Positions 19,188 to 31,045 are shown, numbered from the stretch's first letter. The stretch is DNA of 64,000 nt from Arion vulgaris (GCA_020796225.1 CM036759.1:1-64000), one strand, 5' to 3'. Program-made: numbers and translations. Notes: generated by a model from the letters alone, not told the origin.

Positions 19188-20570
19188 CGTGTGACACAGG
19201 AACTAAAGGATGCCCCTATTGTCCACCTGTACAAGCGGAAAGGAAACCGCCAGGCTTGCGATAATCCCAGGGGGATCTCCCTCCTGTCAATTGCTGGCAA
19301 AATACTGGCCAGAGTCCTCCTCAATCGATTAATCGATCACCTGGAATAGGACTTACTCCCTGAGACCCAATGTGGCTTCAGAGCAGGTCGTGGAACAGCA
19401 GACATGATATTTGCTGCTCGCCAATTACAGGAAAATTGCCAAGAGCAGCACCGTAACCTTTACATGGTCTTTGTCGATCTAACGAAGGCTTTCGACACGG
19501 TCAACAGAGATGGTCTATGGAAGATCATGGCAAAATTTTGATGCCAAGTGAAATTCATCAAGATCGTCCAACAGTTTCATGAGGGCATGATGGCACGTGT
19601 ACTTGACGAAGGGGAGCTGTCGGAAGCCTTCCATGTCACCAACGGCGTCAAACAGGGCTGTGTACTGGCCCCAACACTCTTCAGTATGATGTTTGCTGCC
19701 ATGCTCACGGATGTCTTTGGGAAGGCGACGAACATGGGGTAAAGATTAGATACAGGACAGACGCTAATTTATTCAATCTTCGGAGGTTAAAATCCTCCAC
19801 CAAGGTAAAAGAATCAACTATCTCAAACCTGTTGTTTGCTGATGACTGCGCCCTCGCTTCCAACTCTGTGGAAGAAATGTAGACTTACATGGACAAGTTC
19901 TCAATGGCCCGTGATAGGTTTGGCCTCACCATTAACACCAAAAACAGAGGTCATGTTCCAGCCCGCCCCTGGAGAACAGTATTACGATCCAGTCATCAAC
20001 ATTAAACACCAGCGTCTCTAGTCAACGGACAACTTTGCTTATCTTGTCAGCCTCCTATTCAGATCGGCAAACATAGATTCTGAGGTCAACAATAGGATAT
20101 CCAAAACCAGTGCTGCGTTCGGAAGGTTACGTGTCACTGTGTGGGAACGGAAGGGTATAAGCATAGTCACAAAGCTCAAAGTTTACCATGCCATAGTGCT
20201 AACCACTCTACTGTACGCAAGCGAGACATGGACAGTGTATAGCAGACACGCAAGAAAATTAAACCATTTCCACACAAGCTGTCTACGCAGAATACTAAGA
20301 ATAAACTGGCAGGACACAATTCCAGACAGCGAAGTTCTCACAAGAGCAAAGATCCCAAGCGTCAACACCCTGTTGCAGAAGACTAACTGAGATGGGTCGG
20401 TCACGTTGCTTGAATGCCTGATAAACGCATCCCAAAACAGTTGATGTATGGCGAACTTGAAGGGGCAGACGTTTAGCTGGTGGATAGAAAAAACGCTTTA
20501 AAGACACTCTAGTGTCTCTGAAATGCTTCGATATAGACAATACGTGCTGGGAATCCCTTGCGCAAAGATG
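19188..20570 (+). mobile_element. LINE-B reverse transcriptase region, 5'-truncated
   Basis: The plus strand reads an APE-type non-LTR RT in order: LYKRKGNRQACDN, RGISLLSIAGKILARVLLNR, ETQCGFRAGRGTADMIFAAR, YMVFVDLTKAFDTVNRDGLW, TNGVKQGCVLAPTLFSMMF, LLFADDCALAS (catalytic Asp pair near 19835), then VNNRISKTSAAFGRL, ETWTVYSRHARKLNHFH and the CLRRILRINWQDTIP tail. Stops at about 19350, 19540 and 19740 and a frameshift near 19800 break it. It starts abruptly near 19188 within the first RT motifs. Its C-terminal 530 bp are about 95% like 41685-42230. Confidence 0.85.
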
Positions 20571-20574
20571 TCGA

Positions 20575-20760
20575 ACAATGTTCCCATACATCAGCATACA
20601 GAACATACTCAGAAGGTCCACCACCCCCCTGCGGATGACCGCCCTGTGGACATCAGAGGAGCGAAACCGCTGCAACAAGCAGAATACAACAGATTTCCAT
20701 CCCTGACCAATGGTCCAATACATGACTGATAAAAGCCAATGAAAAAAAACGACATATACG
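20575..20760 (+). mobile_element. LINE-C RT fragment
   Basis: The plus strand reads ALWTSEERNRCNKQNTTD, then WSNTWLIKANEKKTTYT-like sequence. This is the segment just after the catalytic YADD in LINE-C. It matches the minus-strand copy at about 23300-23430. Confidence 0.6.
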
Positions 20761-20929
20761 TTTTTCCCTATCAAGCAACCCCCAATGGCATGGATAGGGC
20801 AAATGGCGCAATTTTTAAGATGCAAACACGTCCCCATGAACACAAAAAGAGCAATGTTCAACACAATTTTTTCTCCCCACATTATATTACCAGTCCCAAA
20901 CCGGGACGCTGACAACAAACATAAAGAAA

Positions 20930-21260
20930 ACTAGTCACAACAGAGATGAAGTGTTTACGAGAATGCTGGGTGTAACAAGAAGAGACCGGTTGAGAAATGA
21001 AGACATCGGGAAAAAAGTGGGTACAACATCAGTACTAGACTTCATCAAGAAACAAAAATTAAATGGTTCGGCCACGTAAGCAGATTACCATCAGACAGTG
21101 CACCCCAAAGAGAAATGCTGCTCCGAAACAATGGGTAAAAAGCAAAGGCCGGCCAGCAAAAGATGGACCTCGGGAAAATAACAGAGGCGACGAAAGAGCT
21201 ATCTACGAAGCGCATACTGGGGCCCGTTTTGACATCTCTTCCTGTCCTGACGCTGTGAGG
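20930..21260 (+). mobile_element. LINE-E 3' end fragment
   Basis: The plus strand encodes EVFTRMLGVTRRDRLRNEDI, then GTTSVLDFIKKQKLKWFGHV and SRLPSDSAPQREMLL. This is the TRRDRxRNxDI and LxWFGHVxR tail typical of another APE-type LINE family. It sits between two LINE-C pieces, as if nested in or joined to them. Confidence 0.7.
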
Positions 21261-21269
21261 CATGCATGA

Positions 21270-21834
21270 TTCGAGAAAGAAAGAAAGAAGGAAGCCCACC
21301 AAAGTCCAAGGCTCCTCCCAATAACCATATTGTTTCCCAAAAAAACCCACATCCTTGAATCACCTTCGACCAGCCTGACTGAAATCAGATTAAAAAGAAA
21401 AAAACCCGAGCAAACTGCAGGATGGCAATCAGGAAAACTGTGGACAACGGGGGGAAGGGGTAGATAACGTGTTTTAAAGAAGCTCTATATGGGATATGTT
21501 TGCCGAGTTTGGGACTATGGCATCTCTGCATGGGCAATGTAGCCAATCCAACTTTAACAAAATTAATTTCCCAGAACCAACTATGAGAATTATCACAGGG
21601 GAATGATTCTCCCCAACACAGGAATGGGGAAGACACCAGCCACATCCCTGGAGGGTATCAGAACAACAGAACACAATAACAAGCAGAAAAGTTCAAGAGA
21701 CTAGAAGATAACCCAATGTACCACATAATGAATGGGCTAGGAAGGGCAGACTAAAACGAACCAACTTTGCAGCGACAACCAAGATGATGATGAGCAAACA
21801 ACCGTCATGTGCCCTTTTTCTTCTTCTTCTTCAA
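21270..21834 (+). mobile_element. LINE-C late RT fragment
   Basis: Reads NVFKEALYGICLPSLDYGIS-like sequence, then STLTKLISQNQL, RIITGE and AEKFKRLEDNPMYHIMNGLG. These match the block on the opposite strand at 22977-22663 (AEKFKRLEDHPMYHRMNGLG). It ends in a (TTC)n run near 21826 that abuts the minus-strand LINE-C. Confidence 0.7.
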
Positions 21835-22662
21835 CGTTTTCAGACATCGATTTTTATACTTTTTAAAATAGTTAGTTCAACCGAGTCCCTGTCATCTCCG
21901 ATAATTTTCTTGGACTGATATGGGGATTGGCCATGTGTTTTTTCTCTGTTCCATGTACGTTGGACATTCTTGGTATGTGTGTCTCTGTTTATCTTGCTGG
22001 TGCCACATGTACATATGTGATGGGCCTATTTTATACTTGTTAAACAGATGGTACCTCAGTCTTTGTGCCCCGTTCGTAGACGAAAAATGACAACCTGTTT
22101 TTCTACTTAGTTTGGGGTAAGCATCGTCCTTTCATGCCCCGGTGATCTCTCAGCCATTTGTTCTTGTAGGCCATTTTATCCGACTTTGCCCTCACATGTC
22201 ATACTGGTGTCTGTCTTGTAGCCTGCTTCCTGCTTCCCAAAATTCTCAATCTATTTCAATATTCCAGTGAGATGGTACCCTTATTACCACTCTAGAAAAT
22301 GTTCATCTTGGTGATGATCTTCAGTTACTTCAAGTTGTTATCGTCTTCATTTTTTGACAGTAATTTCTGACAGGGCATCATTAGAAATACCAAGTTTTCA
22401 TTTACATGTTCCTCTGACACTATGGCCCTACTGCTGCTTTTAGAGGCCTCTGCCTCTGCTCTGTAATTGCTGGGAACCTTCCCTGTCGCTAATTTAGCTT
22501 CTGAGTTTCATGTCACTGAGCACTATGAGGAGCTCCTCCTCCCTCCATTTTCAGTTGCATTTGCTGCAGACCCATATGTGTATACATGGGTCCACCTGCT
22601 GTTAGGAAAGTGTTCCTTTAGAGTACTCAGTGGCCAGGAGATTTTCTTTCTTCACTTGTTTG

Positions 22663-22977
22663 TTAGTTTCCTACTATCCCTGTGATATTCTCATTCAGCT
22701 CTGGGAATTTTGTATCTTTCCATATCTGTCTTGTGTTGGTGTATTTTTTTAGTGGTTTAGAGGTAGCTTCAGCACATGATGGTTGTTGCTCATCATCTGT
22801 ATTGGTTGTCGCTGCAAAGTTGATTCGTTTTAATGCCCTTCCTAGCCCATTCATTCTGTGGTACATTGGGTGATCTTCTAGTCTCTTGAACTTTTCTGCT
22901 TGTTTTTGTGCTCTGCTGTCTCTTATATCCTCCGTGGTTGTAGGCCAGTGGTCTTTACTCCATTTCCTATGTGTCAA
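22663..22977 (-). pseudogene. LINE-C post-RT block
   Basis: Reads SRAQKQAEKFKRLEDHPM, then MNGLGRALKRINFAATTN. It corresponds to the plus-strand block at 21680-21790, showing that the two LINE-C copies lie tail to tail. Confidence 0.75.
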
Positions 22978-23474
22978 ATCTCATTCCCCCTGTATCATCT
23001 CTGCTGCATTCTAGGCTTTCCCAATTAATTTATTGAGATTGGGTGAGCTACAATTGCCATGCAGAGGTTCCATAGTCCAGTGTCGGCCGAACATATCCCA
23101 TATAAAGCTTCTTTAAAACATTGTTATCACTTTGAAGTTGTGCCGGCTGGTGGAGTCCTCCCTCCAATTACGGGTGGTTGGATGGCATTATTAGTATGGC
23201 TGATTAGGAAATTTGATTCCAGGGTAATGGGTTTTCATGCAGGGCCTTGAGATTTATTTAGTAGCAGCTTTAGACTTTGGGGCTTTGTTGATAGGGAGAA
23301 AATCGTATATGTCATTTTCTTTTCATTGGCTTTGATCAGCCATGTATTGGAGCCATTAGTCTGAGAGTGTGAGGGCCTGTTGTATTCTTAGCATTGCGGC
23401 GTGTGCGCTCCTCTGGTGTCACAGGGCCAGGTCATCCGCATACAAGGCGTGGTGGATCCTTCTGGGTATATTTC

Positions 23475-23684
23475 TCAGGTTATGTCATTGATGTATATGA
23501 GGAACAGTGTTGGCGACAGTACTCCACCTGAGAACTCCTTGTTCTGGTGTTGTTTTCCTGCTGGTGAACTCTTGCACTTGCACTTTAGCAATTCTTTACA
23601 AATACTATAAATATCATTGCTCCCATTCATCCTACTACTAAATTTCTGCACCAACCTTTTGACCCAGCCTTCACACTTTATCAA
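23475..23684 (-). pseudogene. LINE-C RT, block B-C region
   Basis: An open block ending GGVLSPTLFLIYINDIT, the canonical QGxVLSPxLFxxYINDI motif of non-LTR reverse transcriptases. The catalytic YADD follows in another frame at 23442-23431. Confidence 0.85.
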
Positions 23685-23953
23685 AAGCCTTCTCCAGATC
23701 TACCCATGCATGCTGTGGTTTGTTTCCATGTGAAATGTCTGCTCTACAAACGTCATATGTCACTTGTCTTCTAGTCTGTGTTTCAGCCTGCTTGTTGGGA
23801 AATGGGATTTTCGAGTGAGTAGGGACATGGCGACCATTGATTTGATTGCTTGTGACTGCTTTGAGATTAACGGCGGGTTCATTGATCTTTTTGTCGGTGT
23901 CATTATGGCTTCAGCTTCCCGTTCTTTGGGTATAGCATACTTTTCAGCTGCAG

Positions 23954-24172
23954 TTAAATGTTTCTAGTAGCTTCTTTTCGCTGTCGTCCCATTTCTATTA
24001 TCATTTCATTAGTTATCCCATCATTGCCTGGTGATTTTCTTTTCTTTAGAGAGCGTAATGCTTTTTCTAATTCATGTATTGTGAATTTAGTTGTCATGCT
24101 CCTCCGGGGACCTTGAATGAGGTCGTAGGCCGTGGATTCTTCTTTTATGGTTCTCCCTTTCTTCAGGAACAC
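23954..24172 (-). pseudogene. LINE-C RT, fingers block
   Basis: An open block carrying FTIHELEKALRSLKKRKSPG followed by NDGITNEMIIEMG. KSPGxDGIxxE is the first conserved RT block of jockey/CR1-type LINEs. It belongs to the minus-strand LINE-C. Confidence 0.8.
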
Positions 24173-25530
24173 TTGTCTATATGATTTGCTTGTGTGAAGT
24201 GCTCACTAAAGATATTAGCTGTTCCATCACTAATATCCATTCTATTTAATCGTAATTATATGCCATAGCCTTCTTAATTTAAACCACCTACTTCATTCCT
24301 GCTGCTTCCTCTCTGTCTAGAATTAAAACTTTGTATTTTCTATCCTTTCTTTAACATTTTCATTTGAAAAATATTCATTTGGCATCTTAGGGTGGCTTTA
24401 GGTTTGTGTTTTGGCTTCTGTTGTTCTTTCTATTTCTGCAATGTTTCTTTCGTTGGTTCTACTTCTAGTTGTTCTAATTCGTCCGTCAGAGTAGACGTGG
24501 TTTGGTCTCGCGCACTCCGAGGATGGACTCATTGGCTGCTTCTTGGAGGGCTTGTTGAAGTCTGCAACCCCAGCATACTCTTGCGTATATTTGAGTTCCT
24601 ATTATGATCTATCCAAGTACATTTCCCCCAATCTGCTCGTTTGTGGTTCCAATCTTGGTAGCGGCTTTTGGTTGCTTGTCAGGGAGTATGCAGCATTTGC
24701 GGCCACAACACAGTCTGTGATCACTTCCTGCAGGGTCGTCTACTTCATTCTCAATTTGTATTAAGATATCCCCTATACTAACTCAAATCTAAATATAGAA
24801 AAGTAATTCAAGTCTAAATATGCTCATTCTCCCTCAAGCATTGATTGAGGTGAGTTTGCTGTCTATCTCAGTCCTCCACCTCATCACCTCTGTTATTTAG
24901 CATCTGCGTAGCCACACTTGGAGGCCAACTAACTCCATCTCCTACTACTATACAATTTATTAGTAATATATTCATATTCTCAATACAAAATCTTTTATTT
25001 GAAACGTAGATATTATAAATCAGGTGCTCAAAAGGTAAATTTGTTGCATCTATCCTACAATTTCTGACTGTCTCTACTTTATACTATTATTTCTTGACAT
25101 GCAATCATTTCAGAAGCGAGATCAGGGCTCCTGCTTTGCGTGGCCCCTGTCGTCGGAAGGTCTGATGTCCTCATGGAAAATCTGTGGCTAGAAGTTTAGG
25201 TGTCTTTGTATACATGCCTATGTCTATCAATACTATTGTAGATATTTTGTTAATAGGACCTTCTTCTTTAATCTCCCTCTGCATTCCACTGCATAATGTT
25301 GAATATTCTATGATTTGCTTCACTAGTATTTGTCCTGCTAACTGTCCCTGGCTCAAGCAGCGTGGATCGATCCAATCCTGCCGATCTGTCAGAACTCCGG
25401 TGACCACTACTCTTTTTGTATACTAGTCTGATGTCGTCGTAAACGAATTGTATGCACATTTGTACACCGTCTTCTCGGCGTTTCTGTCCAGGCTGCCCAC
25501 CTTTCATGTATTCATTAACCTGCAAAGGCA

Positions 25531-26394
25531 GCAGGTTGGACTCACACTTGGCCCATGCCGCAGTTGCTACCTATCGATAATAGGTTACGCTATTCTCCGA
25601 TACTGCGCCGGCTTCCCACTCAGGAACACAATGTACAGTCAGGCGTTAACAAGCCATACATACCTAAACACGAACTAATCAACACATTTATCCCGCTGTA
25701 GCCAGAAACACTTATCCATCCACCTGTCTAAAAATGTGCTGGTTTGTCAGTTGAGATTTTCGCGCGAAGTTACAGGAACGTGCGAAAGGCTGTGCATTTG
25801 TTGCTGCGGTTGTAGTGACCGTCGTAACGATTTAGGCCCAACTCCAGGTATGCCGGCACAGGACGGATGGCGGAGGGATGCAGGTTACAGGCCGGATGAG
25901 AATCACAGGGGATGGCAGGCAAAGCCAGTAAAGAGTGAAAGAAAGGTGCAGCGGCCAGTACCTCAAGGAACCTTCCACAACGGCAGGTGGACCCGTATAT
26001 GCAGATTGGTCTGCCTTAAATGCAACTTAGGAGTAGATATCGCGTTGTCGGTGGGCGTGGGCAGGAGCTGGAAATTGGCGACAGGAGGTTGCTCAGCCTA
26101 ATTACAGAAACGAAACAGCCTAAAAGCGACAGCAAAGCCATAGTATCAGATAAACATGTAAACGAAAACCTGATATTTTACTGATACTCTATCAGTAATT
26201 GCTACTCTAAAATCAAAGCATTAACAAATTGAAGGAACTTACAAGCATCCACTGCACCAATATACAGCATCACTTCTCTCCGTAATATGTCGATACCATC
26301 TCTACAGAATACACCTAGCAATGAGACTGCAGATATATTGGCAAAAGCGAAGCAAGCTACAGACAACACAATATAACATATAAAAACTTTCTAT
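25531..26394. other. GC-richer sequence upstream of LINE-C
   Basis: Expected 5' UTR or ORF1 region of the minus-strand LINE-C. No gag or zinc knuckle was recognised on the minus strand. A plus-strand open frame at 25736-26101 has no recognised domain. Confidence 0.35.
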
Positions 26395-26760
26395 CTGGAT
26401 AAAATGGCCTACAAGAACAAATGGCTGAGAGATCACCCAGGGCATGAAAAGGACGATGATTACCACCAACTAAGCAGAGATGAACAGGTTGTCAATTTTC
26501 GTCTACGAACAGGGCATGGCTCAGGTACCATCTGTTTAACAAATATAAAATAGGCCCATCTGACATATGTACATACCAGCACCAGCACGATGCTTGAACA
26601 CATACTGCAGAATGTCCAACATTCACGGAACAGAGAGAAAACACATGACCAATCCCCATACCAGTCCAAGACAAGCTATACGGAGATACCCATAGACTCC
26701 GGTTGACTACTAACTACTTTAAAAGTATACCGTCGATGTGCGAAACGTTAGAAGAAGAAG
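26395..26760 (+). mobile_element. LINE-C 3' end fragment, plus strand
   Basis: Reads DKMAYKNKWLRDHPGHEKDD, then QLSRDEQVVNFRLRTGHGSG, EHILQNVQHS and DQSPYQSKTSYTEIP, ending in (GAA)n at 26750-26762. This is the C-terminal zinc/RNase H-linked tail of jockey-like LINEs (LSRxEQ..FRLRTGH). The reverse complement of 21840-22250 gives the same sequence. Confidence 0.75.
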
Positions 26761-28066
26761 AAGGAATTTGGCGAGAGGTGGCTTTCCGTACGCCAAGGAG
26801 ATGTAAAAATTATCAAGCTGGACTACTTATTCATTTATGCTATAATCAATTTACTGCAAATAGTCATCATGTATAAAAATCGTCAGTGTAATACTTGTAC
26901 TCTTCTCAGTTGAATAAGTTTGTGATTGATTGAGTGATTGATTGATCATAGATAACGTTAGGCACGTTGTGTGAGACCCAGTAGTTGCCAGGTAGTGGGA
27001 TGCGGTTTGATTTGGTTGGTTTTTGAAGGCATTTTCCAACTTTCGAGCTCATTGTCAGCGATGGAAGTTTTGATTTCTACTCTCCATTTCCCTGACCCCA
27101 TAAACATTGGACTAGAGCTGCACAGATAATCCAGAAGTATTTCAATCAGCACCCTAGCCCATCTGCAACATCACCCACCTAATCCCCTCAGGATGTTGGT
27201 TGTTGAAAACGGCAATTGCCTGTCGATTGTCCCATGAAGCGGTTTCCTTGGAGCATATAACGCAGCAGGGTGCGCTCGGTCACGCGCGTGGATGCTCTCT
27301 ATGCCAACCTCTAATACAATCCTCTTCTCCTGTCCCCAACCCTCATCTCTCATCTGTCTCAGCCACCCTCCCATTCTCATGCCCCCACCCCAACTAGAAA
27401 GTCGTGTCCACCCTCGGCGGGGTTGTTGGCAAGCATGGTTTTTCGTTTGAGGCATGGACATCAGAAAGGAGATGCGTGCATTTTCAGGTTTTGCATGTAT
27501 TACATTTCTCTGCTTGCACTGCTAACACTGCCTTAGCTCTCCCTCGAAACCCTACCCGCTTTGCCAAACAGGATCCTCTGTCTGTTCCAGGAGTCACCAC
27601 GTTATTGATGTAAATTAGGGTCTTGATTGGTGCCCGGCTCAGTGATTCTGGCGAAACGTTGCAACTATGCCCCTTTGCCCCCATATCCGACAGACCCGCA
27701 ACAATGGAAATATGTTGTGCAACTTTTTGGGAAAACAAAACACAAAAAGGGTATTTTCCCCTACAATTGCTAAAAGTTATACCCCGGGGTTTTTTCGTAA
27801 ATTATGAATTTTTAAATATTTTTTTATATTGATTAAAGGTAGATAAATTCATATATATATTTACCAAAGAGAAGCAGCTTTGTTTTTTTAATATTTATAG
27901 GGAATTCTTAAAATTTAATATCTTCTGTTACTTTATTGAAAATGTTAAAAATAAACTATAGCATATATTTACTTAACCTATCTTTAAATTATTATTAATG
28001 ATATATAAAATATATACTTTTGTACCTTAAAATTACAATTTCCCATTATACTGAACATTTGTACAG
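26761..28066. other. No gene recognised
   Basis: Contains short tgattgat repeats near 26925-26945 and a GC-richer block at 27170-27720, probably another diverged retroelement. From about 27720 onward homopolymer runs become frequent and sequence quality appears to fall. Confidence 0.4.
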
Positions 28067-28269
28067 GTTTGTCAATCCGATCTGGTTTGCCTTGTGATGA
28101 AAAAAATTGACATGTTTTTTTTTCCAATTTGTGAAGGGTGATTTGCCCTTCGAAAATTTTAGGTCATGTACCTGAAAAGGGGTGGTATATTTATTTTTTC
28201 ATCCGAACAGCAGTTGATAACAGCCATTATCACATTGGGGAGGGTTTGGGGATAAAATTTCCTTTACAG
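28067..28269 (+). pseudogene. Chemosensory-type GPCR exon 2, corrupted
   Basis: An acceptor tgtacag ending at 28066 is followed by gtttgtcaatccgatctggt, matching the start of the exons at 9854 and 58669. Later pieces correspond to ADLPFE, RTSSCITAIITL and a donor after cctttacag (28269), again in the same order as intact exon 2. Length is 203 bp against 215, and the frame is broken several times. The surrounding noisy sequence means that the damage may be consensus error rather than true decay. It lies 711 bp upstream of exon 3. Confidence 0.65.
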
Positions 28270-28384
28270 GTTTTTATACCACATTATAACACGCATCTTC
28301 AATCTTTTAAATGTTATCTAAAAATATTATCATTCCCTTGATCTCCCAAATATTTGTTTACATTTGTTTTCTAAACTAAAAACA

Positions 28385-28560
28385 TTTAGGACCTTGAGAG
28401 AAAACTGTGTGTGTGACAGTGAGAACCTTTGTGTGTGACATTAAGAACCTGTGTGTGTGATAAATTTAGAGACACCGGGGGCATTGGGGACACTTTTTTT
28501 TGAATTAAAAGACACTTTTGTGTGACATTGAGAAACACACGGAAGCTCCCCTAATCTGAC
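28385..28560 (+). repeat. GT-rich degenerate tandem repeat
   Basis: About four copies of a gagaacctgtgtgtgtgaca-like unit, each 22-30 bp, between receptor exons 2 and 3. Confidence 0.6.
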
Positions 28561-28980
28561 GCCCTTTTAGTCTAAGTAGTGTGCTACGAAAATTTTCAAA
28601 CTGTTATATCGTTTACTTGATAAAAGGTTTGGAAAAAAGTTGGGTTTTATTGTCATTGTTTTGTATTTTTAAAACTACAGTACTTTTAATTTTGTTTCCG
28701 CCATTTGTCATAGTTTTAGTGCAGTCTCCTCCGGGGGGGATTTAATTAAGATACATACATTTAAACAAACCAATGGGGAATTATTTTGGGGGAAGTGTAT
28801 TCAACATATTTTTTTCTACTGTAATTGGTTTTCAAATGTTATGTCGCTGTTAAAATTTTATTTAAACGTGTTTTTAAACACACCCATATTGTTGAAATCT
28901 TTTAAAGGGCTAAAACACATACTACGAAAAAATTTACCAACAACATGTTAAAAATACTACTTTTTTTTTTTTTAAATCAG

Positions 28981-29431
28981 ATAAAAACAATCATCACACC
29001 AAAACGAATGACTGTAATCAACGTCTGTATATTTATCGTCGCTTATTGTACCCCACCCCAATGTATCTGTCAATAAATTGGACATGAAATTGTTCCCCAA
29101 AAATAAAACTATTTATGGTCGGGTTTTTAAGGATCGAAAAAAGTTAAAAAAATTGTTTTTCCCCAAAAAATTTTTTAATTCCATTTTGTGCTTTTTTTCG
29201 ATCATCGTTGTCTGTACGACAATAATTTCATTGAAACTACATAGTTCAAATAAATGGAGACAGTCAACTAACACCAGCACAAACATTGATACAATTTCTA
29301 GTCGTAATCAGAAGACAGCGAGAATGGTTGTCATGATTTCTATTTTATTCATTGTTTGTTTTTTTCCCAAATTATGGTATTATGTTAGCACTCGGTCTAC
29401 TACCAGAGCTGTTTTAAGGGAAATATTTTAA
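28981..29431 (+). CDS. Chemosensory-type GPCR exon 3 (TM4-TM6)
   Basis: A polypyrimidine tract and aaatcag acceptor (to 28980) precede TIITPKRMTVINVCIFIVAY (TM4). Then come the extracellular segment MKLFPKNKTIYGRVF, TM5 (CFFSIIVVCTTIISLKL), the third cytoplasmic loop SSNKWRQSTNTS.., the QKTARMVVMISILFIVCFFP TM6 stretch and a stop near 29430. Exon 2 ends in phase 0 after LK, so the join LK-IKTIITPKR is in frame and typical of the family. TM7 is not visible, and at least one frameshift lies near 29060-29080. The whole exon is in the noisy block, so completeness cannot be judged. Confidence 0.7.
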
Positions 29432-29894
29432 TATAGCGATGTTTTAAAAATTGATACATACAAAAAGAGCATAAAGGGTTTCATCAAATATATTATTTAT
29501 AAAAATTTAAATTAAAAAAGGGAGACCATGAAAAAACGTTTTGGGCTTTTTGGGAAAAACACTGATCTAAAACGTAAATTGGGCTTTCCCCTTGCTTTTC
29601 ATAATTTTGATATTCCGCTACTTTTTTGTAACTTTTTAAAAAATTGTTTTGAAAATAATATTTGGTTTCGTTAAAATATTCCATGTTTCTAGTTTTTCCA
29701 ATTGTTCTACTACAAAAAATTATTAAATCCTTAATCATTTTTTCCTATTTGTAAGTATTAAATTTAATCAAAAAATTTTTTTAAATATTAGTTTTTCCCT
29801 TTAGTTTTTTTCCTTATTATTTTAAAATTTTCCCAAAAATCTTTGTTCCCTTTCCAAAATAAAATTTTAAAAATCCGAATAAAAAAAATTTGTA
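29432..29894. other. AT-rich noisy sequence
   Basis: Homopolymer-rich sequence with no recognised feature. Confidence 0.4.
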
Positions 29895-31045
29895 ACCTTT
29901 CCCAAGAGATATCATTTTCTTCAAATATTGTACGTTATATTTATTTATAAATTTAGGCCTTATAAAAAAATTTCCTTTTTCCCCCTAAAACACCATGTCT
30001 TTAAGTTGTTCTATTGAGTGCACAATATTGCAGAAGTCTTTTTGGTAATTTTTAAAACAAAGTGATCGATTTTACTGGAAATTTCAGTACTCAACATTAA
30101 TATGTGCATCAAACATTCGTGACAACATTGGGCAAAAGGGGAAAAATCCATCTATTGTTGATGTTAAATTCAACTGAACTATTTGCTCTCTTAAGTTTTT
30201 TAGTTGCTTCGAATCCTCCATCAGCTAACTTTCTTTTTTTCGATATAGTGGATAGAACCTTCTCCATTTTGGGTTTTTGGAGCAACAGACTCTTCGGATA
30301 TCGTTTGGACATTTGCCGTCCTTAAACAGGGGGAAAATTGGGATTGAATACCCCCCTTTCCAAAACCACCCCCCCAAAACCGGTTTTGGGGTTTGTGATC
30401 TAAGTTTGGTTTGGAAATTTCCCCGCCCTATTAATGCGATAAATATTATTTGGGTAAATTTTTTAATAACCAAAATAAAAAATGGCAGGTAAATTTTTCC
30501 CCAACCTTGAAGAAAAATTCACGGGGCCCAAATATTTCCTTTCGTTATAAGTTGCAAAAATTAACTTTTGACGAAACAAACGTGCAATTAGATTCATGTC
30601 TATCCAAATGTGATTTCCGGGAGTAATTCATCTTGTATTTTTTCTTTTGGGGAAAATGTAAACGTTATGAAGAGATCAGGCCAAAATTGCGAACATAAGT
30701 AATCGAATTTTGGGATATTCATGCATAAAACGGACCCCCGGTAAACGTTGATGGCAAAATAACCAACTCCCCATAGTTGTTTACCGGGTCATCTATCGCA
30801 ATAGCATCCCCCAAATGAACATATTCTTCGAAATGAGTTTTTTTTTTTTTCAATCGAATAAGACAAAACGTTCCAAACCCAATTTTCAAAATCATCAAAA
30901 ATTAAAATTTTGAAAATTAAAAAGGGGGAAATTTGATCATGATTCGAAATGATTAAAAAACCAAAGAAAAAAACCCGGTTTTTAAAAACAATTTAGTGGG
31001 TTGGGTCCCCTTTTATTGATGGGAAAAGTAGTAGCCGTTCACCCC
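29895..31045 (-). mobile_element. Helitron copy C1, internally deleted
   Basis: The 5'-most bases match copy B 2395-2545. The sequence then jumps near 30050 to the Rep region equivalent to 4165-5050 of B, including KKLKRANSSVEFNINNRW near 30190, and continues into the Rep N-domain up to about 31040. The helicase core and the linker (about 1.6 kb) are missing. Copy C2 begins immediately after in the same orientation. Confidence 0.75.

Larger units (their letters stand above)
21835..25530 (-). mobile_element. LINE-C (jockey-like), nearly complete order, minus strand
   Basis: On the minus strand the domains occur in normal order. The endonuclease start (IFNIMQWNAEG) is near 25290, and its end (NNRGDEVEDWD) near 24870. 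A linker at 24780-24390 follows. RT begins with FTIHELEKALRSLKKRKSPG and NDGITNEM at about 24090-24010. The FSGGVLSPTLFLIYINDIT block is at 23540-23475, YADD at 23442-23431, and QAEKFKRLEDHPMYHRMNGL near 22910. A 3' portion at 22250-21840 ends in (GAA)n. Many stops and frameshifts show that it is dead. The GDFN endonuclease motif appears deleted near 24930 (IVVGDGVSWPPS). Confidence 0.8.

Noticed and set aside
20295..20918. A 207-codon minus-strand open frame.
   Set aside because: It is the antisense of LINE-B and LINE-C coding sequence, whose RT motifs are clear on the plus strand.
25736..26101. A 121-codon plus-strand frame with several Cys residues.
   Set aside because: No zinc-knuckle spacing or recognised domain. 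It lies in the expected 5' region of the minus-strand LINE-C, so it is kept only as unassigned sequence.
27484..27738. Minus-strand frame with LIYINNVV, considered as an RT YIND motif.
   Set aside because: Flanking RT blocks (GGVLSP, YADD) are absent, so the match is likely to be chance or too decayed to assign.
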